A stretch of 64,000 nt of DNA, from contig NC_090186.1 of the NCBI RefSeq assembly GCF_024679245.1, forward strand, positions 42,424,569 to 42,488,568. Reading direction: 5' to 3'. The notes under the pieces were generated by a model that saw only the letters and a program-made list of their open reading frames with translations, was not told the origin of the DNA and ran no database searches. This stretch comes from Pseudorasbora parva. Taxonomy: Eukaryota; Chordata; Actinopteri; Cypriniformes; Gobionidae. This document shows, piece after piece, positions 1 to 12,369 of this stretch. Both the position numbers and the translations under genes were made by a program. How positions within the stretch are numbered: the stretch's first letter is position 1; each line of letters begins with the position of its first letter.

Positions 1-784
1 ACTGTAAATATCAATAATTACGCAGATAAAATCTTTTGGGACTGATATGCAATGCTTTAAATGAACAAATGATAAGATTAGATACTGCAATTAAGAATTT
101 GTTTGATTTGCAATTAATAGGAGACAATGAAGCACCTTAACGCAGTATAGGGGTTAAACTTAAAATAGACATGTTCCATAACATTAGCTCCATAAAACAG
201 ATGAGGAGCAAGATACTATTAACTAATTCAAAATAAATTCAAAAGCCATAACCACAATGACATATTACGTAACAATTAGTTAATAGTCATGTGCCTCAAC
301 AAGTAAAGTCATAATATAATTTTGCCAATTGTTATGATGATTAATGATGAATTAAACAGACAACTGAGAGTCGGAATGCATGGCTTTGAATACATGAATT
401 TACATTATTAGTTAATGCAATATGTTATTAGGGAATTAATGATGTCATATTTAATTAATAACAATTCATATATTACTTAATCTATTAATCATAGAGAATG
501 TTCATTAGTTGCTGATGCAGTAATCATTAATAAATGGTTTAGTTCTTCATTAGTAATACATTAACTCATAATTATCTGTGCATTAGTTAGGCATGAATTA
601 TAATAGTGCACCTGTATTGTAAAATGTTACCAATGTTTTCATAGTAAATTATCTGCCGCAAAATAAAAAAGTTGGGGAAACACTGAGCTAACGTTAGTGT
701 GGCAAACCTGACTTGTCAGCTTTTCCAAGTCTATACCCGTCATCCATGAATGACCAGACCGGTTTGGAAAATCAAGTGTAATAA
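1..784. other. AT-rich non-coding sequence
   Basis: No gene, RNA or clear element is recognised. From about 240 to 620 the sequence is unusually rich in short words such as ATTAAT and TTAGTTAAT, which resembles the AT-rich interior of a dispersed teleost repeat, but no ends were found. Confidence 0.4.
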
Positions 785-972
785 ATACTTAATACTTGGA
801 GCGGGCATGGGGTAATGTATTGGAGTAAAAAGTAAACTTTGCCTTTAATATTGTAGTGGAGTAAGAGTAAAAGTAGATGCAAATAAAATATACTCAAGTA
901 AAGTACAGATCCCTGAAAAAAATACTTAAGTAAAGTATCAAAGTATTTTTACTTGATTACTTACCACCCCTG
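785..972. repeat. Dispersed repeat end, possibly hAT-derived
   Basis: The segment is built of variants of AAGTAAAGTA and AAGTATTTTTACTTGA and ends in TTACCACCCCTG. Many fish DNA transposons of hAT type begin with CAGGGGTGGTAA, the reverse complement of this end. The opposite end is not visible, so this is a fragment. The family assignment is inference. Confidence 0.4.
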
Positions 973-1951
<979 letters not shown>

Positions 1952-2864
1952 TGGCAGCAATGGACCATCCAAAGTATGCTCACTTATTGACAATAATGAA
2001 ATGATGAAGAACACAGAGCACAAATTCAGACTGGCCTTACTAAAACTGGTCATTTCCCTGACACTGGAATAGAGGACTCATAGCACACAAATTCTGAATT
2101 CTGTAAGAGTGAGAGTACAGAGGAACACGCTGATTAACGCATACAGGGCACAATTAGGCCGATACCCTCGACTAATCCACATTGAGAAACGAGCCATCAC
2201 ATTTTGGAAAACATCTAAAAATCAGTGACCCCAACTCTTACCAATTTAAAGCTCCCCTGAAGATTCAAGAAGATTCCCCTCATTCAAGCTCCACAAACGA
2301 CTACCACGACCATGGGCATCAGAAGCAAAAAAAAAATGTGGGTGGGTCCCCCGACACTTACTGGAGTAGATGCAATTTACATTAAGTGCAAATAATCTGC
2401 ATCATTTACTAGATGTCTGGTTGGGCCAAAAGTCACGAAATCATTAAGATTGACAAAAGTGTAGGGGTAAGACGCAATTGCAGAAACTTTTGACGCAAAT
2501 CACCCCGAGGTTCAAATCTGCCTTTTACCAAACTCGCTCTACTCCCTTTTCCCACCACATATCAATTAGAAAAGGTGTTTATTTTCAATAAAAATTAAGA
2601 AAACATTCAAAACATTGAAATATAGCTTCTAACATAAAAAGTGTTTATTGTTTAGACGGTAAAAGTAAGTAGGTCCAACATCATTGTTCTTAAAAAGTAC
2701 ATGAAAAGTACACACATACAATGATACGGACGCCTATGAACACAACTTATATTGTTGAACACAAAAACAAAGCAAATTACAATGTCATTTGGCCCTAAAC
2801 AGAGATTACATGACAGCAGAATATCTGAGCACAGTCAGAGACCACCAACTGAGGACAAACATGA
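1952..2864. other. Non-coding, nothing recognised
   Basis: Unique-looking AT-rich sequence. Open frames are short and match no family I know. Confidence 0.4.
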
Positions 2865-3392
<528 letters not shown>

Positions 3393-3596
3393 GCAAGTAT
3401 AAATAGAAAAAGAGCTGCACTTAATAACCACCCGCCCTAATTATAATCCTTTCCTTTCCCAAATTTGAAATTATTTGACCCAACTTTAAAATGTGGAAGA
3501 ATGGCACACAAGCTCAATGTTTACTTGGAAAAAAGAGAGACTGCATTTCACTGACAGAAAAATGCCTCAATTTCTGCCACAAAAAGAGTCGACCAA

Positions 3597-5128
3597 AAAG
3601 TGATCCAGCGTCCATTTACTCACTATAGTGTGCCCACAGCATTAAAGATACTGCAGAATTTTTCATTTTACACATGGGGTACTTTTTATCCCTTTGAGCA
3701 CCAAACCCATCTTAGGTGTTTAGTGCCAAAAAAGCTTTTTTGTTTGTTTCATCTGACAACAGAAGCCATCTCGTTTGAAGTTCCAGTAGTGTCAGTTACT
3801 TCAAATGTCCTATGGACAGATGGAACAAACAAAAAAGAGCTTTTTGGCAGAGACACTTAATGGAGCACGCATGGATAAAACAAGTGTGTAAAATGAAAAA
3901 CTCTGCTGTGTCTTTAATGCTGTGGGCCTAATATTCTGCCAGAGTTCCTGGACAGCTTTGGATCTTCCAACAGGACTGTGATCCAAGAACAAACAAAATC
4001 AAGACAAAAATGGGTCACTGAACACAAAACCAAGCATCTGCAATGGCCATCCCAGTCCCCCTGACCTGAACCTTTAGAAGACAAATGGGTGGAAGAGCCA
4101 ACATGAATCTGTGAATCTGAAGGATCTGGAGAGACTCTGATCTCGTGTCAGTGTTCTCCAAACTCATCCGCCATTATAGGAGAAGACTCTGTTATCTTGG
4201 AAAAAGAAGGTTGCAAAAAGTATTTAAAGGTGCACTATGCAGTATTTTTGCAGTAAAATATCCAAAAACCACTTGGCCAGTGTTATATATTTTGTTCAGT
4301 TGAGTACTTACAATATCCCAGAAGTTTCCAACTATTTGTAAATTGTGAGAAAATTGCTATTTTAACTAAAGACCGGGACGTTTCAGCATAGCGTTTGAGC
4401 GAGTCGCCTGTCAATCGCGTCATATCTGCTCTACCCTCGGTGTCGTGTTTTATTTGGCAGGAGCGCTTTACTCTTAGCAGTGTGAACAAGTGAACGCACG
4501 GAGTAACGTCATAACATCGTTTTAAACACACTTAAATGTATCTAATATGATAAACAGAGCTACTTTACCTCATAATCATAACCATAAGAGCGGATCAGTG
4601 CAGGCGCCCGGCGACTGTATCAGCCCATCCCGTCCCGTCATAATAAAAGTCCCGGTGTTCGCGAGCCGTGTGTTTGTTTAACAATCACTCCAGCGGCCGT
4701 GCTCAGCTCCTCAACACTCGGTCCTGCTCTGCTTTACACTACAGTAACGTTAATAACCGCATCCATCAACATGATTTCTGCCAGAGTCCTATTTTCCACC
4801 GGCTGTGAGGTGAAGACCACATGTCCCAAGATGCTGCGCTCAAACTGGGCGTCATCAAACTACGCCTTTGTTTTGAATAGGCGCCCTCCAGTGGACGGAA
4901 AGTTGCATAGTGCACCTTTAATAAGAGGGGGCCAAAAAAAAATTCTCAACGTGTTTTGAAAAATAAATACATCTATTTCATAATGTGACCCCCCCCCTTC
5001 AATTATTTTGCTTACATTTTTGCAAATTTGTTTAATAAAGTATAAAAAAGATTAACAGTGCAGATATATTTTTTACAGCCATCTTTGATCATATAGAACA
5101 GGGGGGCAAACACTTTTTTAGACCACTG
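3597..5128 (+). mobile_element. Inactive Tc1-like transposon, split by a MITE
   Basis: The sequence is a decayed Tc1-like transposase gene. Translated pieces include WTDGTNKKELFG near 3810, FQQDCDPRTNK near 3965 (second catalytic Asp region) and WPSQSPDLNL followed by a stop near 4040, where the Glu motif would follow. The right end carries a Tc1-type terminal repeat (GGGGGCAAACACTTTTTT) finishing in CACTG before TA at 5129. The left terminal repeat was not found. The reading frame is broken many times. A TTAA-flanked MITE sits inside at 4228-4917. Confidence 0.75.
4228..4917. mobile_element. TTAA-flanked MITE, AGGTGCACTATGC family
   Basis: The element is flanked by TTAA on both sides (4224-4227 and 4918-4921) and has inverted ends AGGTGCACTATGCA and TGCATAGTGCACCT. 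It is 690 bp and carries no transposase. Two more copies in opposite orientation lie at 26075-27125. TTAA duplication is typical of piggyBac-type targets and of Angel elements; the superfamily here is inferred only from that. Confidence 0.85.
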
Positions 5129-5865
5129 TAGTTTAAAAATGTTTCATCCAAATACTGCTGCACTGATGTGAAACAAGTATTGAGGACCTTCATTTCTTTT
5201 TTCTTAAATGAATATCTTCTACAGAGCACTGTTCAAATGCCAGAAGGCACTTTTATGTTTTATGTAATTTATATATGCACATACTACTATCATAAAGTGA
5301 TGATAAAAATAAAAAAAACTACTGGATAGATACATTAACATGGGAATTGATGCTCAAAGCAATAAAATGTTTCCGGCCTTCGCTGAAGAGAAATGGAATA
5401 TTATCTGACAATGGCCTGCGTGTGGTGCCGTGCATTATTATGAATGTTTCTCCACACATCATAATGTTCATTTGTTTCACCGAGACGCGGCGGTCCACAC
5501 CCTCAGGCTGGGTGAAGAGATGTGTGCATTCTGTCAATATCATTATATGAGCAATTAAAATTGCCACGAGCCCTGGAATATATTCTGCCACAGACATTCT
5601 TCATATTAGTGTTTGCCAAGAACACACACAATAAATTTAGAAAAGAAAACTGCTTCTAATGCACTAAAAGCACTCTTATGATTAAGAATATTGTCCTGTT
5701 CCTCTTGGTATGTCTATCCAGACTTTCGACTATCAGCATAAAGGTCAGCCCACATTGCAGCTTATTTTGATCACTTAGATGGAGGACATGACATCACAAG
5801 TGACCAATCACAGTTTTGTGTTGAAAAAGGATATTTAGGATGATGCCAGACATTGTCATATAGTG
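5129..5865. other. Non-coding, nothing recognised
   Basis: No element ends, RNA or coding similarity seen. A near-palindromic ATAATGTTCATTTGTTTCAC stretch near 5460 has no partner in the window. Confidence 0.35.
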
Positions 5866-6015
5866 GCTAGGGGGAGTTATTTTGAGTGCTTTTACCACAT
5901 TATTAAGTGTTTTCTATAGTGTTCTGAGTGGCTTTAGCATTTTGCTCAACATTTACTAGGATGTCCTTGGTGGCTTTAGCATGTTATGCACTTGCTATAG
6001 TGTTTTGAGTAAGCG
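5866..6015. repeat. Degenerate minisatellite
   Basis: About three imperfect copies of a unit near 45-50 bp based on AGTGTTCTGAGTGGCTTTAGCA. Related words occur at 10310-10412 and, on the other strand, at 24736-25010. Confidence 0.6.
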
Positions 6016-6019
6016 ACAA

Positions 6020-6966
6020 CCTTCCGGTCTCTCTTGAATCCAACACGGAAGTGACTTGAATTGCAATTCATCGACTGGCCGCTAGAGACTGGCTCCAAAA
6101 CTGAGTCAATCCCATAGACCACCATATTAAAACACTCATTTTAACAGAAGAAAAAAAATGTTTACAGCCTGGTACAGAAAGTGGATTTAGTCTATACAGC
6201 TAATTTTGGCCTGTGAGGGGTGAATTTTTTCATAGCTTATCCATTTAAATTATATTAAGCCTTAAAGTTCTGCATAATTAAGGGCGTGGCCTCTTGAGTG
6301 ACAGGTGGATAGCCGTTTGTCTGCTGTCTGTTAGCCGTCACGTCACCTCAGCTAATTCCAGCCATCTCTGCTTTTTTCTGGATTATTTCATACAATTATA
6401 AAATAATATGGCTTGCTGTACGGTTAATTGTACTAGCAGACTGTCCAAGAAGTCTGGGCTCCATTTTTTTCAGTGAGTGAAATTCGAATATAATTTTATT
6501 TTTTTTATTTTTTCAAATGATTGATTTATTATTTATAATGTTATTTAAAACGTTACTACACTCCAGAATCCGACAGACTGTGATTAGCTGTAGACTGAAA
6601 CCATAATCTGTATAAAACAGTTGTCATTTAACATTTACTGATATCTTCCATCCCAACCGCCAATGCCCCAGACTGGCAGCCTCTATGCGTCCAGTAACGT
6701 ATAGGTTTAGCTCCTGAGCCTGAGCTAACTTGATCACGTCGAGATAGGTGGGCGTGGTTTCAGCAACCAGGCACCTTAGCTCAACACATGTCGCGACTCT
6801 TTGCACATTTTCGGTTATCCGGGAGTGACGTGCTGCCAAGATGGTGACGGCCGGTTGTGCCCATTTTGGGCTTTAAAAATGCTCTTCAGAAACCTACAGG
6901 TGACGTCACGGACACTACATCCATTGTTTTATACGGTCTATAATTTTGAGTTATGGTGGTTACTAT
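6020..6966. mobile_element. Dispersed repeat carrying a THAP-type exon
   Basis: The two flanks match, on the opposite strand, the repeat at 37065-37563: shared text includes CATAATTAAGGGCGTGG, GGTGGATAGCC and TGACGTCACGGACACTAC. Compared with that copy, this one has extra interior sequence at about 6340-6780, which holds the THAP-like exon at 6408-6472. The repeat is itself cut by the hAT element at 6967-8145 and probably continues after it. Whether it derives from a P-element-like transposon, as the THAP motif would suggest, is inference. Confidence 0.6.
6408..6472 (+). pseudogene. THAP-type zinc-finger first exon fragment
   Basis: From ATG at 6408 the frame reads MACCTVNCTSRL and continues SKKSGLHFF before a GTGAGT donor at 6473. 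That is the start pattern of THAP domains: Met close to a Cys-x(2-4)-Cys pair, then an Asn/Ser-Arg region and an aromatic FF. THAP domains are DNA-binding zinc fingers found in P-element-type transposases and in host proteins. The later Cys and His ligands would be on another exon, which I could not find here, so this is a fragment. Confidence 0.45.
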
Positions 6967-8145
6967 TAGAGGTCGACCGATTCATTGGATTCACCGATAG
7001 CTGATTGGTGGAACAATCGGTTATCGGCAAAAATCAATACCGATAGTTTTCCGGTTTGCGGGAGCGGCTGAGAAGGCTGCCGTCATTACACAGTAGCCAA
7101 TGAGAGCTCTGAGAAGGGTCTGCTGGCATTATATAGCGCGAGAGTGGCCTCTAGAGGCCAAATGAAAAACTATCACTGATTGTTTACATTAACACGTGAG
7201 GACACGTGAGGCTGCGCGCGAGCGCGCTGACACATCTGATGCGCGTTTAAAACACCAACAGAGAAACGGTATGAATACAGAACACTTCAGTACGTTGCCA
7301 AATCATTATAAAGTAATTGATTTGTTGACTAGATGCTTTAGCAGGGGAAGAACAGCAGTATTTGTACTTTGTCGCCGAGGCTGACAGGACGCTAATATTA
7401 GCAGCAACGGTTACCTCAAGCATTTAAAACGATGTAACTGAGACACTTTTTTTGATGTGAGAAACTGTATCATGCATCCAACAGAGATATAAACGCATTA
7501 AACATCAATACATATGTTGTTATTTTGATAACCGTTGTGTTCTAAAAAAGCGAACTGTTTGGATTTATATGAAATGATAACACTTAATATAATACAATAA
7601 TATTCAATTTGTAACATTAAGTAAGGTTAATAGATGCTGTGAAAGTATTATTCATTGTTAGTTTTATCTGTTAACCTTTTTATACACTATAAACTAACAT
7701 GAATGATTAAGGTAGAATTGTATTGCTCGAATAATAATACATGCTGTAAAATGTACATTACATAATGCATTTAGTTCATGTAAGCTAAATAAATACATCC
7801 TTGTTAACAAATGGGATTTGCAGTTTGTTACCTGATATTTATATACATGTTTCTAGGTTATAGATAAAGAAACATTTATTTGTAATATTTTAATGTTTTA
7901 GGTATTTTCAACTCATTTTAATATTTTCATATTTACATATGAAATTGAACACATTTTCATGGTTCAGTACTTTTAAAAATTTCTTGTAATAAAGTTTAGC
8001 ACTGCTTTTTTACCTGTTATTTTATGTATTATTATATTTTAAACTAGTATCTTTTTAAAAACTATCGGTCGATTAATCGGTTATCGGAAAGCGAGGTCCA
8101 CCCTAGCTATCGGTATCGGTAAAATCCACTATCGGTCGACCTCTA
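6967..8145. mobile_element. Non-autonomous hAT element with 8-bp TSD
   Basis: Terminal inverted repeats TAGAGGTCGACCGAT and ATCGGTCGACCTCTA bound a 1179 bp element. The 8-bp duplication GTTACTAT lies immediately outside each end (6959-6966 and 8146-8153), as expected for hAT insertion. The subterminal regions repeat ATCGGTTATCGG, a probable transposase-binding cluster. There is no transposase; the interior is AT-rich. Confidence 0.93.
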
Positions 8146-8153
8146 GTTACTAT

Positions 8154-9637
8154 TAACATAGAAATCTAGACACACCCTAGCAGCAGCAAATCTAATCTGC
8201 CGCGAGTGTCGTCTAGCAACTCTCAATACACTTCTGAGCTGTAAACGCCAAACTCTGGTCAGGCCAATCACATTGTGTATAGAGTCAGTGGGCGGGGCTT
8301 AACATAGTGACGGCCGAGTTGCGTTTGCGTGCTTCTAGTAAACACAGAAACTGGCGAACGGCGGTCTTTCGAATCAGCTCTAACCGCGACTCTGGAAGAC
8401 TTTGAGTTAAGCTTTTCTCTGAGAAAAGAACAAAGAACGGCACTGAAGTCATTCATTAAAAGGGAAGATGTGTTCGGAGTTTAGCCGACCGGATACGGCG
8501 AATGTTTAATCTGTCAATGAGCTCCGCTTCACCTTCGTTGCTCTGGTTGGTGTAGCGCTATCCTATCGCGTGCAGAGGGAGTTTGAAAGACAACCGTTTA
8601 TCCGCCCCTTGGATTGAGCTGTCAATGGTGAGTTTCCAGACCAAACCTCTTGATGTGGGTCAGGCTTGTCAGGCTAGGTTACTATAGTCATCTGGGTGAT
8701 TTTAACACATTTATATGCAGTAGGGTGTTCTTAGTGGTTTCTCACTGGTCCCTACTCTCTAGATACGGCTCCCATCCCTTCTTCAATGCAAGTCTGTGCG
8801 ATTTTCCTCCCATTTCATCATCCGCAGGTGAAAATCTTCAGTCTGATTGCTTGAAATAAGTAACAGCACTTTATGTAGGGTTAGGGGTTTGTTGAAATTC
8901 ACTAATCATTTAGCAGTATTCAGATCCTCCTTGCCTCTTTTTTCATCTCCAAACCTGTGTGATCTTCAGGCTTCAGTCTCCTGACTAATCTTGCGACTCC
9001 TGTAATTTCTTCCCGGAGTGCTGTGGCAGTGACTGACAGTAATTCACTCGCTGTAATGTCATTTGGCCGGCGTTCCCCTCCTGTAGACTTTTTGCTCTCC
9101 ATCAGCAGTTCTGAAGTTCTGCCCCGTCTGATTCTTCTGCCGTGCACTCGTTTGATAGAACTGCATTAGAGCTGCACGAATCTGGATTAATTGAGAATCA
9201 AAGTTTTTGTTTGTTTCTTACTATGAGAATCATGATTCTCCCGTTATTTTGAATAGACCACTAAACAAAATAACATGTAATTTATTATTTACATCATTTC
9301 TGGATATAAATCTGGGTTTTTGAATAAATCTCTTGAATGAATGATACAATGACAAATCCATTTTTAACAATCACTTGTCGCCACCTACTGGTGTAATGAT
9401 TTTGATACAATTTATATTTGAAGCATCAAGTTACTTTCAGAAGGTGACTTACTCTATATTGATCGCTACAGTAGACGTCAGTGTTTATATCTGAACTATA
9501 AACTTTTATCCCAGTACTTCTATGATAATATGAACTGTTGTAAAACAGAAATAATGATACTGTGTGGTTGAAGCTGTTTTATACCTATACATGACAGCCA
9601 CTCTCTCCTTCTCAGCAGCATATATACATACAGTATA
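8154..9637. other. Non-coding with dispersed repeat pieces
   Basis: The first part, to about 8640, contains GC-richer repeat-like sequence (AGTGGGCGGGGCTTAACATA) and is probably the continuation of the repeat cut by the hAT element. A hAT-like terminus, TAGAGCTGCACGAATC, occurs near 9168 with no partner end. No gene is recognised. Confidence 0.4.
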
Positions 9638-10138
9638 TAAACTGACCAGGCATAACATTATGACCACTGACAGGTGACGTGAATAACACTGATTATCTCT
9701 TCATGACTGCACCTGTTAGTGATTGGGACATATTAGGCAGCAAGTGAAGAGTTTGTCCTCAAAGTTGATATGTTAAGGGCCAAATTGTGACAGCTAGACG
9801 ACTGGGTCAGAGCATCTCCAAAACTGCAGCTCTTGTGGGCTGTTCCCGGTCTGCAGTGGTCAGTATCTATCAAAAGTGCTCCAAGGAAGGAACAGTGGAG
9901 AACCGGCCACAGGGTCATGAGCGGCCGAGGCTCATTGATGCACGTGGGGAGCGAAGGCTGGCCCGTGTGGTCCGATCAAACAGACGAGCTACTGGAGCTC
10001 AAACTGCTCCAGAAGTTAATGCTGGTTCTGATAGAAAGGTCTCAGTGGAGTCCATGCATCGACGGGTCAGGGATGTTTTGGCAGCAAAAGGGGGACCAAC
10101 ACAATATTAGATCATAATGTTATGCCTGATCAATGTAT
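9638..10138 (+). mobile_element. Internally deleted Tc1-like element
   Basis: Inverted ends CAGGCATAACATTATGA (left) and TCATAATGTTATGCCTGA (right) bound about 500 bp. The interior keeps the N-terminal third of a Tc1-like transposase and only the last dozen or so residues, so the catalytic core has been removed. The same terminal sequence marks the fragment at 38503-38886. Confidence 0.88.
9787..10110 (+). pseudogene. Transposase remnant: DNA-binding part fused to C-terminus
   Basis: An open frame of 107 codons gives [20 protein letters not shown], a Tc1-type helix-turn-helix, then a basic linker (GHERPRLID) and a second DNA-binding segment, and ends AAKGGPTQY as in full-length relatives. 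The DD34E catalytic domain is missing; the join lies around KVSVESM. The usual upstream ATG (near 9769) is out of frame through an apparent 1-base deletion, so a standard start is lacking. Family knowledge: this layout is common for deletion derivatives. Confidence 0.8.
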
Positions 10139-10309
10139 ATATATCATTGTATAATCTCTAAAGAAAATAAAGAGCTGAGATCCACAAGATTCCTGATTTC
10201 TCTCTTTTTCTGTTCTTGCTGGGCTGTAAATGTCTCTCTGCTTGGTCTCCTAGATACCTAATGGGCTCTATGCTAAGTTTGCAGTCATAATAACTATGTG
10301 ATAAAAATG

Positions 10310-10412
10310 TGGTGCTGTGTGGTTTCTAGAGTGTTCTGGGTGTTTTAAACACATTTTGCTGCTGTAGCTATAGTGTTCTGGGTGGTTTTGACATGTTGCT
10401 AGGGTGTTGTTA
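10310..10412. repeat. Degenerate minisatellite
   Basis: Two to three imperfect copies of GAGTGTTCTGGGTGKTTT plus TTGCTAGGGTGTTG, related to 5866-6015. Confidence 0.55.
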
Positions 10413-10690
10413 TCATTATTATCATTAATTAGATTCTAGATTTCTAGCATTTTATTATGATATTACAAAGATGCTTGGGGGTTGACCTACTTCTTTCCAG
10501 ATTGCAGTAAGAGAGACGTCTTTCAGATGTTATGGTATGTGAGTCGAGTCGTTCATTTCAAGACTTGAAAGGCCAAGTTAATCTTCAGGGGTTTTCATTT
10601 CTTTTATATATAGTTATGTGCTTTCCTTAAAGAACATTGGCAAACCAAAATGGCTTCATGAAGTCTGGAATCCAAAATGTATAAAATATT

Positions 10691-10950
10691 AGTAACACTT
10701 TATTTTACGATTCAATTCTTATTAGCATGTATATTACTAGGATATTGGCTGTTTATTAGTACTTATAAAGCACATATTAATGCCTTATTCTGCATGACCT
10801 TATTCTCCATCCCTAAATCCTACCCAATAACTAAACTTAAATGCTACAAAAACTACCTTACTAGCTATTAATAAGCAGTAAATTTGGAGTATATTGAGGC
10901 AAAAGTCGTAGTTAATAGTGAATATGAGTTCCCCTTACTAAAGTGTTACC
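10691..10950. mobile_element. Short foldback element (GTAACACTTTA ends)
   Basis: The ends AGTAACACTTTATT and CTAAAGTGTTACC are inverted repeats about 260 bp apart. A GGTAACACTTTACAATACC terminus of the same type appears near 38445. Such short elements are abundant in fish genomes; the superfamily is not assigned. Confidence 0.65.
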
Positions 10951-11905
10951 AAAATGTTTTATATTTTAGTCTAAACTGTCAAAATAATTGTGTAACTATA
11001 ACTGTGGCATAATTATAGTCTTTTTTCTAGACTTAAGAATAAGTGGGGGGGGTCTTTCTTTTTTTCTAAAAACAAAACTGCTGACCCCAAAAAATGTAAC
11101 GGCAGTGTGCTGTCTCTCTCATGCCTTTCTTTTTCTTTTTGCATATCGATGCATGCTGGTTATCTCAGCACCCTTGGTTGTTTTTGTTATTTGCTCTAAA
11201 ATTAAAGCCCTTTTTGCATCTTTTGAATCAATTAGTATTCCCGCCTCCACTCTTGCAAATTGTGCTAACATGCTCTATTGATTTCTTCACACTAATCTTT
11301 GTTCCTTTGCATATATACCCTCATGCATATGCATGCAGCAGAAGTATTAATATTAATGTATGATTACCATATAAATACATAGTATAAGCGATCTACTCAG
11401 TGGCTTTAGCACGTGGACTCATATTGACCCATTTATATTACAAATAGTAATATTCAGGAAACATTCAGTTACAAAACAAAAACTCAATTTGATAATATGT
11501 GATATTAAACGAGCGCTTGTTTGTGTCATGCAGAGTTTCCCAAATGCTCGTTAGTTAAGAGATGATTTCATCTAAATCAGCTGAATAGAAACGAACACTG
11601 TCAAACTGTAATTAGCAATTATGCTTTAGATGAATGTAGGCTGCAAATTTATGCAGCGCACTAAATGCTATTGAACATCACAACAGACATTTATGATTAT
11701 TTTATTCATGGCCAATTCATAATCAGGCACCAGTGAATAAACGTCTGGAGCCTGTAGTTTCCCGTGCCGCTCTCCGTTTGTTTACGCAGCGTTGGCGGAC
11801 TGATTGCTTTCTTCATGGACGGCGTGAGAACGCAGACAGAGCTGCTGTTTGCAGACTCTTTAAGCTGCGGAAGGAGTTTGCTAACAAACCGTGTGTGTTT
11901 TGCAG
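10951..11905 (+). other. fut8 intron, 3' part
   Basis: No element ends or coding similarity. It ends in a normal acceptor, TGTGTGTTTTGCAG, at 11905. The intron must extend upstream, because no exon for the fut8 membrane anchor was found between 1 and 11905. Confidence 0.5.
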
Positions 11906-12021
11906 GATTCCGGAAGGACAGTCGGATGGGCCAGTATCGTCAGGAAGACTCCGATCTCTTGAGGAACAGCTAAGCCGAGCCAAACAGAAGATCCACAGTT
12001 TTCAGAGATTATCTGGAGAAG
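11906..12021 (+). CDS. fut8: fut8 exon: stem coiled-coil region (first exon in window)
   Basis: This exon encodes 38 codons plus split codons at each end. It begins with the last base of an Arg codon and reads IPEGQSDGPVSSGRLRSLEE, then QLSRAKQKIHSFQRLSGE. It matches vertebrate FUT8 around residues 69-107, the helical stem between the Golgi membrane anchor and the catalytic domain, which helps dimerisation. The acceptor is TTTTGCAG. The only donor that joins in phase with the next exon and keeps the expected length is GCAAGA at 12022, a GC donor after AAG. A GT at 11998 would also keep phase but would drop about nine stem residues. The upstream exon or exons, with the start codon and transmembrane anchor, are not in the window. 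Confidence 0.93.
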
Positions 12022-12027
12022 GCAAGA
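12022..12027 (+). other. GC-type 5' splice site
   Basis: The intron 12022-17978 appears to begin with GCAAGA instead of GT. The context AAG/GCAAGA is close to the usual GC-AG pattern (AG/GCAAGT), which compensates for the GC by strong pairing elsewhere. It joins phase 1 to the next exon and makes a Val codon from G plus TT. Confidence 0.7.
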
Positions 12028-12058
12028 GAAGAGATAAACGAGACTGATTCGCCCATTC

Positions 12059-12367
12059 TCAAAGGAATAGTTTAAAATGAAAATTCTGTCATCTTTTACT
12101 CACCCTCAAGTTGTTTCAAACCTGTATGAATTTCTTTCTTCAGCTGAACACAAGATATTTTGAAGAATGTCAGTAACCAAAGAGTTAACTGGAGCCATTG
12201 ACTTCCATAGTTTTTTTCCCCCTACTAACTGTTTGGTTACTGACGTTCTTCAAAATGTCTTCCCTTGTGTTCAGCTGAAGAAAGAAATTCATACAGGTTT
12301 GAAACAACTTGAGGGTGAGCAAAAGATTTTATACTATTTTCATTTTAAAGTGAACTATCCCTTTAAC
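12059..12367. mobile_element. Angel-like foldback MITE
   Basis: About 310 bp with two long inverted arms: CACCCTCAAGTTGTTTCAAA in the left arm mirrors TTTGAAACAACTTGAGGGTG in the right, and both arms carry the TATGAATTTCTTTCTTCAGC sequence. The right edge is followed by TTAA. The sequence corresponds to the abundant teleost foldback family described as Angel. It lies only 37 bp after the GC donor of fut8. Confidence 0.85.
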
Positions 12368-12369
12368 CC

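Noticed and set aside
11998..12003. GT donor (GTTTTC) for the first fut8 exon
   Set aside because: It keeps phase but has a poor donor consensus and removes about nine residues relative to the family; the GC donor at 12022 fits better.
11733..12047. 104-codon frame as a separate gene
   Set aside because: Only its middle (from 11906) is the fut8 exon; the upstream part is intron and the downstream part runs past the donor.
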